This document shows, piece after piece, positions 13,888 through 22,665 of a DNA stretch of 26,703 nt. The notes beneath the pieces are model-generated. The model saw only the letters and a list, made by a program, of their open reading frames with translations. It did not search any database and was not told the DNA's origin. The stretch comes from DASYML01 sp036399835 (GTDB lineage: Bacteria > Acidobacteriota > Blastocatellia > Pyrinomonadales > Pyrinomonadaceae). The translations under genes and the position numbers were made by a program. The first letter of the stretch is position 1; every line of letters starts with the position of its first letter. The stretch is from assembly GCA_036399835.1 (NCBI GenBank), contig DASWMI010000104.1, positions 1-26,703 of the forward strand. Reading direction: 5' to 3'.

Positions 13888-15225
13888 ATGCGAACTCATG
13901 GGAAACTCATACTCGTCTGCCTGGTGGCCGTCATCTCTTCCTTCATCGCCTGGTCCTGCGCCAGCCGAAGCCCCGCGCGGACCAATGCTGGTCCGGCAAT
14001 CGAGACTCCGGCGCCCATACGGCGACAGCTTGAGCCGCTGCCGCAACGCCCGCTCTCTGCCAGGATGCAGGAGCTGCGCACGCGAGCGCAGCAAGAGGTC
14101 TCGACCCTGCGCGGTCTCTCCTTTCAGAGCAATGTCGGGATGGCCGAGCTTTCCGGCTGGGAGTATGGCACGCGCACGCGCGAGATGGCCGAAACAATCG
14201 GCGGCGAAGAGTTGCGCACACTGAGCAGGCTGGCGGCGGCTGGCGGGGTCTTGCCCGAAGGCACGGATTTGGCTTCGCTCGCGGCGGGCTTCGCCTCCGT
14301 TTCGGCTGGCGCGACCTATTCTCCGCTCGACAAACAGGTCCTGCTCGTCGGAAAGTCCCGCAGCGATTCCCTCATCAAGCATGAGTTCGTACACGCCTTG
14401 CAGGACCAGCATTTTGATCTGATGCGGCTCTTGCTCGTGCGCCCTTACAACTTTGACCGCACGGAAGCCGTCTTCGCGCTCGTAGAGGGCGACGCGATGA
14501 ACGTCCAGCGCCGCGCGGAAGAGGGCGAGGCTTACGGTCGCAAGTCGCTCGAAGAGGTGACGCGGCAGGAGTCTGCGCGCTTCGCTGCTTATCGGCAGGA
14601 GATAGGGCGGCTGTTCCCGCCGCTCATAACCGAGACCTTTATCTTTCGTTACAGAGACGGCGCGCGCTTTGTCGAGGCTCTGCGCAGAAAGAACGGCGAG
14701 CAGGCGGTTGACGCATTGTTTCGCCGCCCGCCGGTTTCGAGCGAGCAGATTCTTCATCCTGAAAAATATCTGGACGGCGAGCTGCCGCGCGAGATTCAAC
14801 TGGACCAGGAGGGCTTTGCCGCGAGGGGCTGGCAATTAACCGCTTCAACGCCGCTCGGCGAGATAGGCTTACGCGGGCTTTTGATGGCGGGTGTTGTGGA
14901 CCAGTCAGCCATACGCGCGGCGGCGGGCTGGAATGGAGACCGCGCCTACCTCTTTGAGAAAAGCGGCGGTACGCCCCTCTTTGTCTGGAAGTCTTTGTGG
15001 GATAGGCCGACGGATGCGCTCGAATTCTTTGAAGCCTACAACGCGCTCCAGCGTGCACGCAAAGCTACGCAGGTTAACGATTCTCTCAACAGCAATGATG
15101 CGGCGCAGAATATCTGGACCGACGGCCAGCGCCTCACGCTCATCCGACGAGAAGGCGAACAGGTCATTATCATTCGCGGGGCTGAAGGCGACCTGCAAAG
15201 CGCGCTTGAGCTGGCAAGCCGCTGA
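13888..15225 (+). CDS. HExxH-containing lipoprotein-like protein (putative metalloprotease)
   Basis: A 445-aa exported protein. ATG 13888 is chosen because it starts a signal segment (LILVCLVAVISSFIAWSCAS). Cys near residue 24 would be the lipid-anchor site, although Trp-Ser before it is an imperfect lipobox. The zinc-protease motif is H165-E166-F-V-H169 followed by ALQDQHFDL. E200 in ALVEGDA is a plausible third ligand, as in gluzincin-type proteases whose second glutamate lies in an E-G-D/E-A motif. The rest has no recognised domain; its C-terminal end (TDGQRLTLIRREGEQVIIIR, GAEGDL) reads as a small beta domain. It follows the VWFA pair on the same strand after 162 bases. Substrate unknown; acting at the cell surface is inferred. 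Confidence 0.75.
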   Translation: MRTHGKLILVCLVAVISSFIAWSCASRSPARTNAGPAIETPAPIRRQLEPLPQRPLSARMQELRTRAQQEVSTLRGLSFQSNVGMAELSGWEYGTRTREMAETIGGEELRTLSRLAAAGGVLPEGTDLASLAAGFASVSAGATYSPLDKQVLLVGKSRSDSLIKHEFVHALQDQHFDLMRLLLVRPYNFDRTEAVFALVEGDAMNVQRRAEEGEAYGRKSLEEVTRQESARFAAYRQEIGRLFPPLITETFIFRYRDGARFVEALRRKNGEQAVDALFRRPPVSSEQILHPEKYLDGELPREIQLDQEGFAARGWQLTASTPLGEIGLRGLLMAGVVDQSAIRAAAGWNGDRAYLFEKSGGTPLFVWKSLWDRPTDALEFFEAYNALQRARKATQVNDSLNSNDAAQNIWTDGQRLTLIRREGEQVIIIRGAEGDLQSALELASR

Positions 15226-15318
15226 GGAAAACTATAACGCGGCGGCGATGAAGAGAAAGGTAAAAAAAGCTTTGGTCTTTGACGCTGGCTGCGCGCGCCT
15301 GCCGATTATTGGTTTCTT

Positions 15319-15341
15319 TTATAGGCTTCTGCGCCTATAAT
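15319..15341 (+). promoter_or_regulatory. TATAAT box overlapped by an inverted repeat, upstream of the FecR gene
   Basis: TATAAT (15336-15341) lies about 70 bases before the FecR start. TTATAGGC (15319-15326) and GCCTATAA (15333-15340) are perfect inverted arms whose right half covers the -10 box. The element could be an operator, or a weak terminator for the upstream gene. The -35 region is poor. The rest of the 15226-15412 gap holds a 30-codon frame at 15248 with no ribosome site, which I do not call. Confidence 0.45.
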
Positions 15342-15412
15342 GCCTTTGCACGTATATTCAGGCTCTCCCTGCCTAACAGATTTCAAGCGCCACCCGAAGA
15401 GGAGTTGTTAAG

Positions 15413-16537
15413 ATGAAAAGTGTCCCTGGAAAATTCTTGACCGGACTACTTGTGTTTATCTCCGTGCTCTGCGCGAGCGTCTTTGTCCAGGCGCAGAATC
15501 GAGAGAAGTTTGTTATCTCGGCGAAGGCTGGCGGCGTTAATGCCGTGACGGGCAGCGTCGAAGTCAAACATCGCGGCGCGGCGAAGGCGCGGCTCTTGAC
15601 CTCTAAAGACAATCTGGATTCGGGCGATCTGGTCCAGACAGGCTCGGACGGGCGTGTGGAAGTGCTGCTCAACCCGGGTTCTTACCTGCGTGTGCCTGAA
15701 AATTCCGTCTTCGAGCTGGCGGATGCTTCGCTTGAGGGATTGCGCGTGCGTCTCATCAAGGGGAGCGCCATCATAGAGGCCGCGACGGCGGACGGCGTGG
15801 AAGTGCTTATCCAGATCGAGACTCCGCAGACAAAGGTCGCCATCGTGAGGGGCGGTCTGTATCGTCTGAACCTCGCGGCGAACGGAACGACGGAAGTATT
15901 CGTGCGAAAGGGACGCGCGCTGGTCGGCCCGAGCTTGCTCGTCGTCAAGGGCGGCAAAAAGGTCGCCGTCGGCGCTGGCAGCCCGCTCGAAGTCGCCAAG
16001 TTTGATAAGAAGGAGCAGGATGAACTGGACCTCTGGAGTAAAGAGCGTGCAGAGACACTGGCCGAGGCCAATCGTAAATTCTCTCGGCGCTCGCTGATGG
16101 CAATCTATTCGAGCTTCGACGATAGCTACTGGTCCAGCTATATGTATCCGGGGCGTTCCGGCTTCTGGGCTTTCAACAATATGCTGCGCTGCTTTACCTT
16201 CATCCCGTTCTATCCAGGCTGGGGTTCACCCTACGGGCGCAGCTATTCGAGCGCCTTCTACTATAATGGTCGCTGGACCGACCGCTGGTATGGTATCAAT
16301 CGCGCCGAAGCAGGCAAGAGTAACAATGGCGGCGGCTCTTCGCAGCGCGTCAATCCTCCGCACAATTCGGGTGGCGGAGCGGGCAATTCCGGCGGCCCCG
16401 GCATGAGGCCGATTGACCCTGGTCCAATGCGCAGGTCTTCCGGCGATGACGGTGGGATGCAGAGAATCAAGCCGAGCGACCCTGATAGATTTCGCGGGGA
16501 AGACCCGGTGCAGCCAAGCCGCAGCCCAAACCAATAG
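15413..16537 (+). CDS. Secreted FecR-domain protein with low-complexity tail
   Basis: A 374-aa exported protein, signal peptide residues 1-28 (FLTGLLVFISVLCASVFVQA). Residues about 40-195 are a FecR-type beta domain (LDSGDLVQTGSDGRVEVLLN, GSYLRVPENSVFEL, ETPQTKVAIVRGGLYRL), the fold used by periplasmic sensors of iron-transport systems and also found alone in many secreted proteins. No sigma factor or anti-sigma gene lies beside it, so an iron-signalling role is not supported. Residues about 215-300 are rich in Tyr, Trp and Ser (YSSFDDSYWSSYMYPG). The last 75 are Gly/Pro/Asn/Arg-rich and disordered. An AGGAG site precedes the ATG. A structural or envelope-associated role is possible. Confidence 0.85.
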   Translation: MKSVPGKFLTGLLVFISVLCASVFVQAQNREKFVISAKAGGVNAVTGSVEVKHRGAAKARLLTSKDNLDSGDLVQTGSDGRVEVLLNPGSYLRVPENSVFELADASLEGLRVRLIKGSAIIEAATADGVEVLIQIETPQTKVAIVRGGLYRLNLAANGTTEVFVRKGRALVGPSLLVVKGGKKVAVGAGSPLEVAKFDKKEQDELDLWSKERAETLAEANRKFSRRSLMAIYSSFDDSYWSSYMYPGRSGFWAFNNMLRCFTFIPFYPGWGSPYGRSYSSAFYYNGRWTDRWYGINRAEAGKSNNGGGSSQRVNPPHNSGGGAGNSGGPGMRPIDPGPMRRSSGDDGGMQRIKPSDPDRFRGEDPVQPSRSPNQ

Positions 16538-16566
16538 CTTTATCAGGGCCGTTTAAGTTAAGACTA

Positions 16567-16627
16567 AAGAGCAAAGCGGTTAGTCTCTCATCCTCTGCGG
16601 GGATGAGAGACTAACCGCTTTGCTCTT
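16567..16627. terminator. Perfect 27-bp hairpin at a convergent gene junction
   Basis: Arms 16567-16593 and 16601-16627 are perfectly complementary around a 7-base loop. It lies between the FecR stop (16537) and the opposing FAD oxidoreductase stop (16642). There is no T-run after the stem. It is the longest perfect hairpin in the window and most simply a bidirectional terminator. Confidence 0.8.
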
Positions 16628-16641
16628 ATCCCTGATTCGCT

Positions 16642-18144
16642 TTATTTTCGAGCAGGCCGGGCCAACTCGTTGGCGACGATGAGGGCGGATTGCGTGACGG
16701 CTGCCACGCCGTTTCCGGGAAAGGTCGAATCGCCGACCATGTAAAGATTCGGGAGAAAGGTCCTGTGCGTCAGCGAGTTTGGACCAAAGACATCTAGCGA
16801 TTGGCCCACCCCGCCGACCATCCCAAGCTTGCGCCGCGTGTTCTCATAAAAGGTGCGCGGCGTTGCCGTCTCGATCACTTCGATCCCTGAGCCAAGCTCC
16901 GGCAGCGCAGCGTGCAGTCGCTCCCAACATGCTTCGAGCCAGGATTGGTCCAACCCCTCATGCTCGCTTTCATCTTGATGAAAGGCGAACCATTGCTCAG
17001 GGTCTGTGAAGGCGGCAACCGTGACCGCGCGCTTTCCGGCGGGCCCGCGCGTGTCCCATGCGGGCGCGGCGGCAAACATCAACTGTGAAGCCGGAGGCTC
17101 GTCATCTACGGTTTGCTGCTCGCCGTTTAAAGCCAGGATGTGTGCTGAAGGAAGTCTCTGCGCGGTCTCTTCGTCCAGACCCAGGAAGAGCAGGTAAGCG
17201 CCCCAGGCGTGCAGCTTCTTGAGCCGACTGCGAATCTCTGCGGGCGTGCTGTTTAAGCCGACGAGCCTACCGTAGGTGTCCCAGACCGTTAGGTTGCTGA
17301 TAATGGCGCGTGTGGCTTCGACGCGTTCGCCAGTCAGCAGGTCAACGCCGCGCGCCTGCCCGCTCGAATCGTAAGCAAGGCGCAGCACGGGCGTATTCAG
17401 ACGCACAGTGCCGCCGCTCTTTCTGATGGCTTCGACGAGAGCGTAGACGAGCGCGGGCGCTCCGCCGCGTATCTCGTACATGCCACGGCGCGGGAGGCAG
17501 AGCGCGATGGCCGCGTAGAGATAGGCGCAAGACGCGTTGTCGCGCTGGGCAAACATCAGTAGCTGCGCATCTATGAAGCGTCGAAAACGCGTGGAGGTCT
17601 GTGTCAGATGTTTTGCCGCCGAGTCATTCATGGCGGCGTAGATGCGCGGCGCGATAAAGGCTTCAGGCGCGACGGCCTTCATGCGTCGCAGCTTTGATGC
17701 GGTCGGCAGGTCGGGGACGCGCTGCGCGACGCGCTGCAGGCTCTCGGCCAAGGGCGCAAGCTCTCGATAAAAGCTGACCGCCATCTGCGCGCATTCCGGA
17801 AAGCTACGGTGCAGGCTCTCTTCAAACTCTTCATCGTTTTCACTAATCGGAATCTGTGTCTGGTCCGGCAGGCGGACAGTGTAAGCCGGCTTGACGCGGC
17901 GGACTTCAGGAGGCTGGACCGGAAGCTCTGCGAAGACTCGCTCATGAATCTCGCCCGGCTGCCATGAAGCGTAAAGCGAGGCGGTGGTCTCAAAAGTGTA
18001 GCCGAATTTCTCAAAGCCTGCGGCGCACCCGCCAGCCTGCGCCTCTTTTTCAAACAGGCAGACCTTCATCCCGCGCGCGGACAAGAGGGCCGCCGCGGTC
18101 AACCCTCCTATGCCGCCACCGACGACGACGACATCATAAGCCAT
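16642..18144 (-). CDS. CrtI/CrtO-like FAD-dependent oxidoreductase
   Basis: A 500-aa flavoprotein of the phytoene desaturase / carotenoid isomerase / retinol saturase superfamily. The N-terminal dinucleotide-binding fold is complete (VVVVGGGIGGLTAAALLSAR, then LFEKEAQAGGCAAGF, where the GG-x-x-x-GF motif is typical). The C-terminal FAD motif is also present (PNLYMVGDSTFPGNGVAAVT). The middle holds the family's substrate region (GMYEIRGGAPALVYALVEAI). It would oxidise or isomerise a polyene or related lipid. No phytoene synthase or other carotenoid gene is present here, so the substrate is open. The ribosome site is weak. It lies downstream of the large VWFA pair, 58 bases from its last stop, and may be co-transcribed with it. 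Confidence 0.85.
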   Translation of the reverse strand: MAYDVVVVGGGIGGLTAAALLSARGMKVCLFEKEAQAGGCAAGFEKFGYTFETTASLYASWQPGEIHERVFAELPVQPPEVRRVKPAYTVRLPDQTQIPISENDEEFEESLHRSFPECAQMAVSFYRELAPLAESLQRVAQRVPDLPTASKLRRMKAVAPEAFIAPRIYAAMNDSAAKHLTQTSTRFRRFIDAQLLMFAQRDNASCAYLYAAIALCLPRRGMYEIRGGAPALVYALVEAIRKSGGTVRLNTPVLRLAYDSSGQARGVDLLTGERVEATRAIISNLTVWDTYGRLVGLNSTPAEIRSRLKKLHAWGAYLLFLGLDEETAQRLPSAHILALNGEQQTVDDEPPASQLMFAAAPAWDTRGPAGKRAVTVAAFTDPEQWFAFHQDESEHEGLDQSWLEACWERLHAALPELGSGIEVIETATPRTFYENTRRKLGMVGGVGQSLDVFGPNSLTHRTFLPNLYMVGDSTFPGNGVAAVTQSALIVANELARPARK

Positions 18145-18202
18145 ACCATTCAGGTTAGAGATTCCGAAGTTGCCGATTGCTCAAAGCGTCATCAGCCGCT
18201 GT

Positions 18203-20377
18203 TTATTCGATTGTGAAATCTACTTGCTGCGAAGAGCTGGCTCCGGTCGCACGGTTAATGACGGAGATTTTCAGCAAGTACCTGCCGGGCGGCAACGGCT
18301 CAAGAGCGACTTCGCCGGAGAACGCGATGCGCGCAGGGTCCGCGACTCCCACGGTCTTGAGCTTGCTCTGAGGTAGGGTCAGCACGGCCTGTTTGTTGCG
18401 GATGACCTGCACTTGCATGTTGATGTCAGGGGGAGTGCTCGCGCGCGTCGGCTGGTAAACATAGGTCTCAAAGCGCAGCCGCGAAGTGCGCGCGAAAAGA
18501 CGTTTGACGTTGACCGGAACTCTGATGCTGGCGGGCGCATCCGTCTCATCAATCTTTAACTCTTCACGTTTGCGCTCGCCTATAAAGATGCTGCTCAGGG
18601 CCAGCGCATCAGGCGCAAGCTGCGGAATCTCTATCCACTCGATGGCGCTGCCCGTCAGCCCGCTACTGCGTTCGCGCACGGCCACGCGCACCTGGTAGAG
18701 ACCGGGCGCGAGCGGCAGTTTCTGATTCCAGACAACGGCGCTGTCTCCCATCGCCGAGAGCGCGTCTGGACCAATCTTGAGCTTCTGCTTAAAGCTGGAA
18801 ATCCGTCCACGGTCGTCGAGCGCCACGCCCAGCACGTCAACTTCCGTCCTCTGCTTCGCTTCCTCGGCCTCGCTCCTCAAGGCAGCCGCGTCGAGCTGCA
18901 TGGAGACTGTCAAGAGCGTGCCATCCTTCTGCGTGTTCGAGTAGCCGACAGAGAGCGCGACCGGGAGGGCGCGTGCGGGATAGAGAGAGCCGAGCGCGGC
19001 GACGAGTTCGCTGTCGGGTGACTCGACCCCGCGCCCGACGGAATTGTCGCTCCTCTTAAACGCGTTCGCAGGCGATTCGATAAAGCCGCGTCGTAGCCGG
19101 ACCTTCAAATCAGGACGGCCCTTGATCGCGACGGCGAGACGCGCTTTCCTGTGGCTCTGTTCTTCAGGCTCTGGCCGCCAGGCCAGCAGGTAGTACCTTG
19201 ATGATTCGTCGAGCGCGCGGCGGAATCCTTCCGGGAATGAATTCAAGTTCAGGATAGCCCGCCCCCCTGTGTCCTCCGCCAGAATGTGCAGCGGCCCTTG
19301 CGTGGCCTGGTCCTCTGCAAAGAGGTTGCGCGAGACGTTGCCTGTAAAGTCAGGGTAAAGATTCTGCGTCGCATCGGTGTGCGTGTTGAGGAATGTTCCG
19401 CGCGCATCCATCGTGTAGATGACCGCGCCGACACGCGCCGCCGCCAACGTCACCTGCTGCATGCGGTCCAGAACATTATTCAAACGAGGGTCCGCAACAA
19501 AACCGTCCGAGATGAAGAAGACGAGCTTTCTGCCGGGCAGCGGGGCGACGGATTGGAGCAGCCTTTCCAACATCGATAACGTGTTACGCGTGGCCGCGCC
19601 GGATTGAGCGTTGATCTGCTGGACGCGGCTCTGGACCATTTTGGCGGCGTTCATCAGATTGGATTGAAACTCTGCCGCCGTCGCTTCGACCAGATACCTG
19701 AAGAGGTCATGGTTGTGCCCGACGGCGACCTGCGCCGCATCGTATTCGCTAATCGGAACTTTGCCCGCGTAGACTTCGGACATCTGCTGATTGCCTAGAC
19801 GCGCGATAGCCGCGCGGAGCACGGCCCTGTTGCCCGTCAACTGTTGCAGAAACCCTACCTGCCCGCTCGTAGAGATAATCGCCGCACGGTCTTCCTGGCC
19901 CAACTCGCCCTCTACAAATTCGAGCAGCGCCTGCCGCGCACGCATCAGGCTGTCGGTCGAGAGATGCACATCGTCTATAAAAAAGAAGATGGTGCGCCCG
20001 CGCGTGCTTATCTTAGCCGCTCGTTTCCTCTCCGCAGCCGTCCGGACGCGAGCGCCTGAGCGTGCTTCGATAGCCTGCGTCTCATCCTTCAACTGTTTCT
20101 CATCACCCAAATCCACATCTCCCACGCGCTCGAAGAAGGAGATGGGCCGGGGCTTGCCATCCACGCGCAGCTCGAACTGCTCCGGCTTGAGATCATCCAC
20201 AAACCGTCCCTGCTTATCCAGGACCGTGACATCCGTCTGAACCAGCTCCGCATTGATGCGCACGACATCCTGCGTCTGCTCGGGCGTTTTCTGCTGGCCG
20301 TTTGCAGTAAACAGAAAGGCGGCCAGGCAGAGCAGGATAAGAGGCGTGCGATTAAGCCGACGGCTTGGAAAGTTCAT
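18203..20377 (-). CDS. Large secreted VWFA-related protein, second gene of pair
   Basis: A 724-aa exported protein, signal peptide about residues 1-27 (RTPLILLCLAAFLFTANG). It starts with INAELVQTDVTVLDKQGRFV and PEQFELRVDGKPRPISFFERV, the typical opening of the VWFA-related acidobacterial family. The VWA metal site is altered: FFIDDVHLS, that is D-x-H-x-S instead of D-x-S-x-S. Later VWA strands include KLVFFISDGFV and ARVGAVIYTMDARGTF. The last 280 residues are beta-rich (WNQKLPLAPGLYQVRVAVRE, LPPGRYLLKISVINRATG), like Ig-type or fibronectin-type units. It is a tandem duplicate of the gene before it in the operon, with a 29-base gap. Ligand unknown. Confidence 0.88.
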   Translation of the reverse strand: MNFPSRRLNRTPLILLCLAAFLFTANGQQKTPEQTQDVVRINAELVQTDVTVLDKQGRFVDDLKPEQFELRVDGKPRPISFFERVGDVDLGDEKQLKDETQAIEARSGARVRTAAERKRAAKISTRGRTIFFFIDDVHLSTDSLMRARQALLEFVEGELGQEDRAAIISTSGQVGFLQQLTGNRAVLRAAIARLGNQQMSEVYAGKVPISEYDAAQVAVGHNHDLFRYLVEATAAEFQSNLMNAAKMVQSRVQQINAQSGAATRNTLSMLERLLQSVAPLPGRKLVFFISDGFVADPRLNNVLDRMQQVTLAAARVGAVIYTMDARGTFLNTHTDATQNLYPDFTGNVSRNLFAEDQATQGPLHILAEDTGGRAILNLNSFPEGFRRALDESSRYYLLAWRPEPEEQSHRKARLAVAIKGRPDLKVRLRRGFIESPANAFKRSDNSVGRGVESPDSELVAALGSLYPARALPVALSVGYSNTQKDGTLLTVSMQLDAAALRSEAEEAKQRTEVDVLGVALDDRGRISSFKQKLKIGPDALSAMGDSAVVWNQKLPLAPGLYQVRVAVRERSSGLTGSAIEWIEIPQLAPDALALSSIFIGERKREELKIDETDAPASIRVPVNVKRLFARTSRLRFETYVYQPTRASTPPDINMQVQVIRNKQAVLTLPQSKLKTVGVADPARIAFSGEVALEPLPPGRYLLKISVINRATGASSSQQVDFTIE

Positions 20378-20406
20378 AAAGATTACCCGATAACTTTTGA
20401 GCCTTG

Positions 20407-22611
20407 TTATTCAACGCTGAAATTGATTCGCTGGGATGCTGTGGTCATCGTCGCGCGGTCCGTGACAGAGACTTGCAGCGTGTAGCGGCCCGCACCCAGA
20501 CGTTCGAGCGGAATCACGCCGGAGAAGGGAATACGGGCCGGGTCAGCCGTGCCTTCGACCTTTACTTTTTGCGAGGGATTGGAAAAGACCGTCTGCCCGC
20601 CGCGAAGAACCTCGACCCGGGCTGATAGCTCGGCAGGCGCTTGATTATTGGCCGTGCGCTGTGCGTTGTAGATAAAGGTCAGAAAGTTGAGATGCAGGTT
20701 ACGCGCAAAGCGATGGTCCACGCTGAACTGGACCTGCGGCGCTGTCTGCGCTCGCTCGCTCTCTTTCGTTTCAACATCCGAGACGCCAATCAGCAGGCTG
20801 CTCAAAGTCAGTTGATGCTGCGCGAGGTCTGGAATCTCAATCCACTCGATGGCGTTGCCGACGCGACCGCTTTTGGCGTCGCGCGACGCGACACGTACCT
20901 GGTAGATGCCTGGCGCGAGCGGCGTTCTGTAGTTGTAGATGATGCCGCCAGCGTCGGGCTGCGCCGGAGAGCCGGAAAGAGGCTTGACGCTGACGTGATT
21001 GATAAAGCTGGAAGTAATCTTGCCCTTATCGTTGAGGACCAGTCCTGCGACATCAACTTCGGCTGGCTGCTTCTCGTCAGGCCCGTAAGAGAGCAAGCTG
21101 CCCGCGACCTGCATCGAAGCCGTCAGGACCATTCCATTGTTCGGTGTGTTTAGATAGGTGACGGAGAGAGAGGTCGGGAGTAGACCCCTTGTCTCCGATT
21201 CCGCCAGCACATCGTTGAGCACTCTTTCCGGCATGCTGGCCGTCTCGCGGGACGCGGGCTTTTCAGAGCTGTTGACGGCTGGATTGCTGGCCGCCTTCGA
21301 GAATTTGGACCCGTTGATAAAACCGCTCGGCAGACGGACAGTCAAATCGGGTCGACCCTTGACGATGACCTCAACCTTGCGAAACCTCTGGTCCTTTTGC
21401 TCTTCAGTATCAGGACGCCAGGCCAGCAGATAATAGTTTGAAGTCTCTTCGAGAGCCTGCGTAATCCAGTCTTCAAACGAATTCCGGTTACGCAGAGCAC
21501 GCCCGCCAGTATTATCCGCGAGCGCCATCAAGGCATCCTGCGAGGCGGCGACCGCGCTCAAAGAGGCGCTCTCAAAGCGGCCATCCGTGTCTATAGGAAT
21601 GCTGTTGGTCGCATCGAGCGAGCCTGAGACGAGTCCCTTGGCATCAATCGTGTAGATGACCACGCCTGCGCGCTGCGCTGCGTCCGTGATGCGCTGGAGT
21701 CTGGCAGAGAGACTATTGCTGTGTGGTCCAGTATCCAGAAGAAAGCCGTCTGAAACAAAGAAGGCGAGCTTGCGTCCGGGCATGCGCTGTGAGTAGCGCA
21801 TCAGGGATTCAAGAGACTCATAAGTATTGGATGTGACCTGTCCGGCCTGCCTGAGAATTTCGCGTGCGCTATTCTTGACCTGTAGCTCACAGGTAGCGCG
21901 TAAAGCCTGCATGTTCGTTTGCTGTAAACATGCGCTGACATAAGAATAAAAAACTCTGGGGTCCGTCTGGCTGTCTATCAAGAGCGCCATGTATTCGGGC
22001 ATCGCGATGGCGCTGGAGAGGTAGCCCTGCAAAATGTACGGGCGATGATTGATGCGCGAGACGGCGGCCCTCAGCACGGCCCTGTTATCCGTAAATTGCT
22101 GTAGGAATCCTATCTGTCCGCTGGCGGATGCGATAGTGACCCTGTCACCCGCGCCCATCTCCTGCTCGATAAAGTGTTGAAGCATGCGGCGCGTGCGGTC
22201 AACGCTTTGTAGAGAGAGATGCAGGTCGTCTATGAAGAAGATGATGGTCCGGCCTCTCTCAGATGTTTGATTGTCGGCAGACGGCGTTGAAGCGGGATTC
22301 AAGCCGCCGCGCCGGGCCAGTTGCGCCTCCCTGTTGCTACCGGCCCTGACGCGCTCGAAGAAAGAGATGGACTGAGGCTTGCCATCCACGCGCAGCTCAA
22401 ACTGTTCCGCCCTGAGTCCTTCAACAAAGCGGCCCTGCCTGTCCATGACGGAGACAGCCGTCTGGACCAGCTCCGCGTTGATGCGCAAGACGTCGTCCGT
22501 TTGAGCAGGCTCTTGTCCTGGCGTGGGAGTCTGAGCGTTGAGGGTGAAAGCAAGAAGACAAAGCAGGTTTGCGAAGATGAAGCGTATGCTGTAATTGCTG
22601 AGCATTTTCAT
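20407..22611 (-). CDS. Large secreted VWFA-related protein, first gene of pair
   Basis: A 734-aa exported protein, a close paralogue of the following gene along its whole length: INAELVQTAVSVMDRQGRFV, EQFELRVDGKPQSISFFERV, the altered metal site FFIDDLHLS, KLAFFVSDGFL, and the C-terminal YRTPLAPGIYQVRVASRD and GAGRYTLQVSVTDRATM. The signal peptide is about residues 1-27 (SIRFIFANLLCLLAFTLNA). GAGG stands 8 bases before the ATG. It leads a probable operon with the second copy. Unlike the tandem VWFA genes at 10911-13725, these two have no SGS motif, so the window holds two distinct VWFA subfamilies. An envelope or extracellular binding role is inferred. Confidence 0.88.
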   Translation of the reverse strand: MKMLSNYSIRFIFANLLCLLAFTLNAQTPTPGQEPAQTDDVLRINAELVQTAVSVMDRQGRFVEGLRAEQFELRVDGKPQSISFFERVRAGSNREAQLARRGGLNPASTPSADNQTSERGRTIIFFIDDLHLSLQSVDRTRRMLQHFIEQEMGAGDRVTIASASGQIGFLQQFTDNRAVLRAAVSRINHRPYILQGYLSSAIAMPEYMALLIDSQTDPRVFYSYVSACLQQTNMQALRATCELQVKNSAREILRQAGQVTSNTYESLESLMRYSQRMPGRKLAFFVSDGFLLDTGPHSNSLSARLQRITDAAQRAGVVIYTIDAKGLVSGSLDATNSIPIDTDGRFESASLSAVAASQDALMALADNTGGRALRNRNSFEDWITQALEETSNYYLLAWRPDTEEQKDQRFRKVEVIVKGRPDLTVRLPSGFINGSKFSKAASNPAVNSSEKPASRETASMPERVLNDVLAESETRGLLPTSLSVTYLNTPNNGMVLTASMQVAGSLLSYGPDEKQPAEVDVAGLVLNDKGKITSSFINHVSVKPLSGSPAQPDAGGIIYNYRTPLAPGIYQVRVASRDAKSGRVGNAIEWIEIPDLAQHQLTLSSLLIGVSDVETKESERAQTAPQVQFSVDHRFARNLHLNFLTFIYNAQRTANNQAPAELSARVEVLRGGQTVFSNPSQKVKVEGTADPARIPFSGVIPLERLGAGRYTLQVSVTDRATMTTASQRINFSVE

Positions 22612-22665
22612 GTTAATCGCCTCAAAGCCTATTCATCGGCCATAGAGCGCGCGCCGGTTTTCGAT

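Noticed and set aside
15248..15340. 30-aa open frame (MKRKVKKALVFDAG start)
   Set aside because: No ribosome site, and it runs through the inverted repeat and -10 box of the FecR gene.
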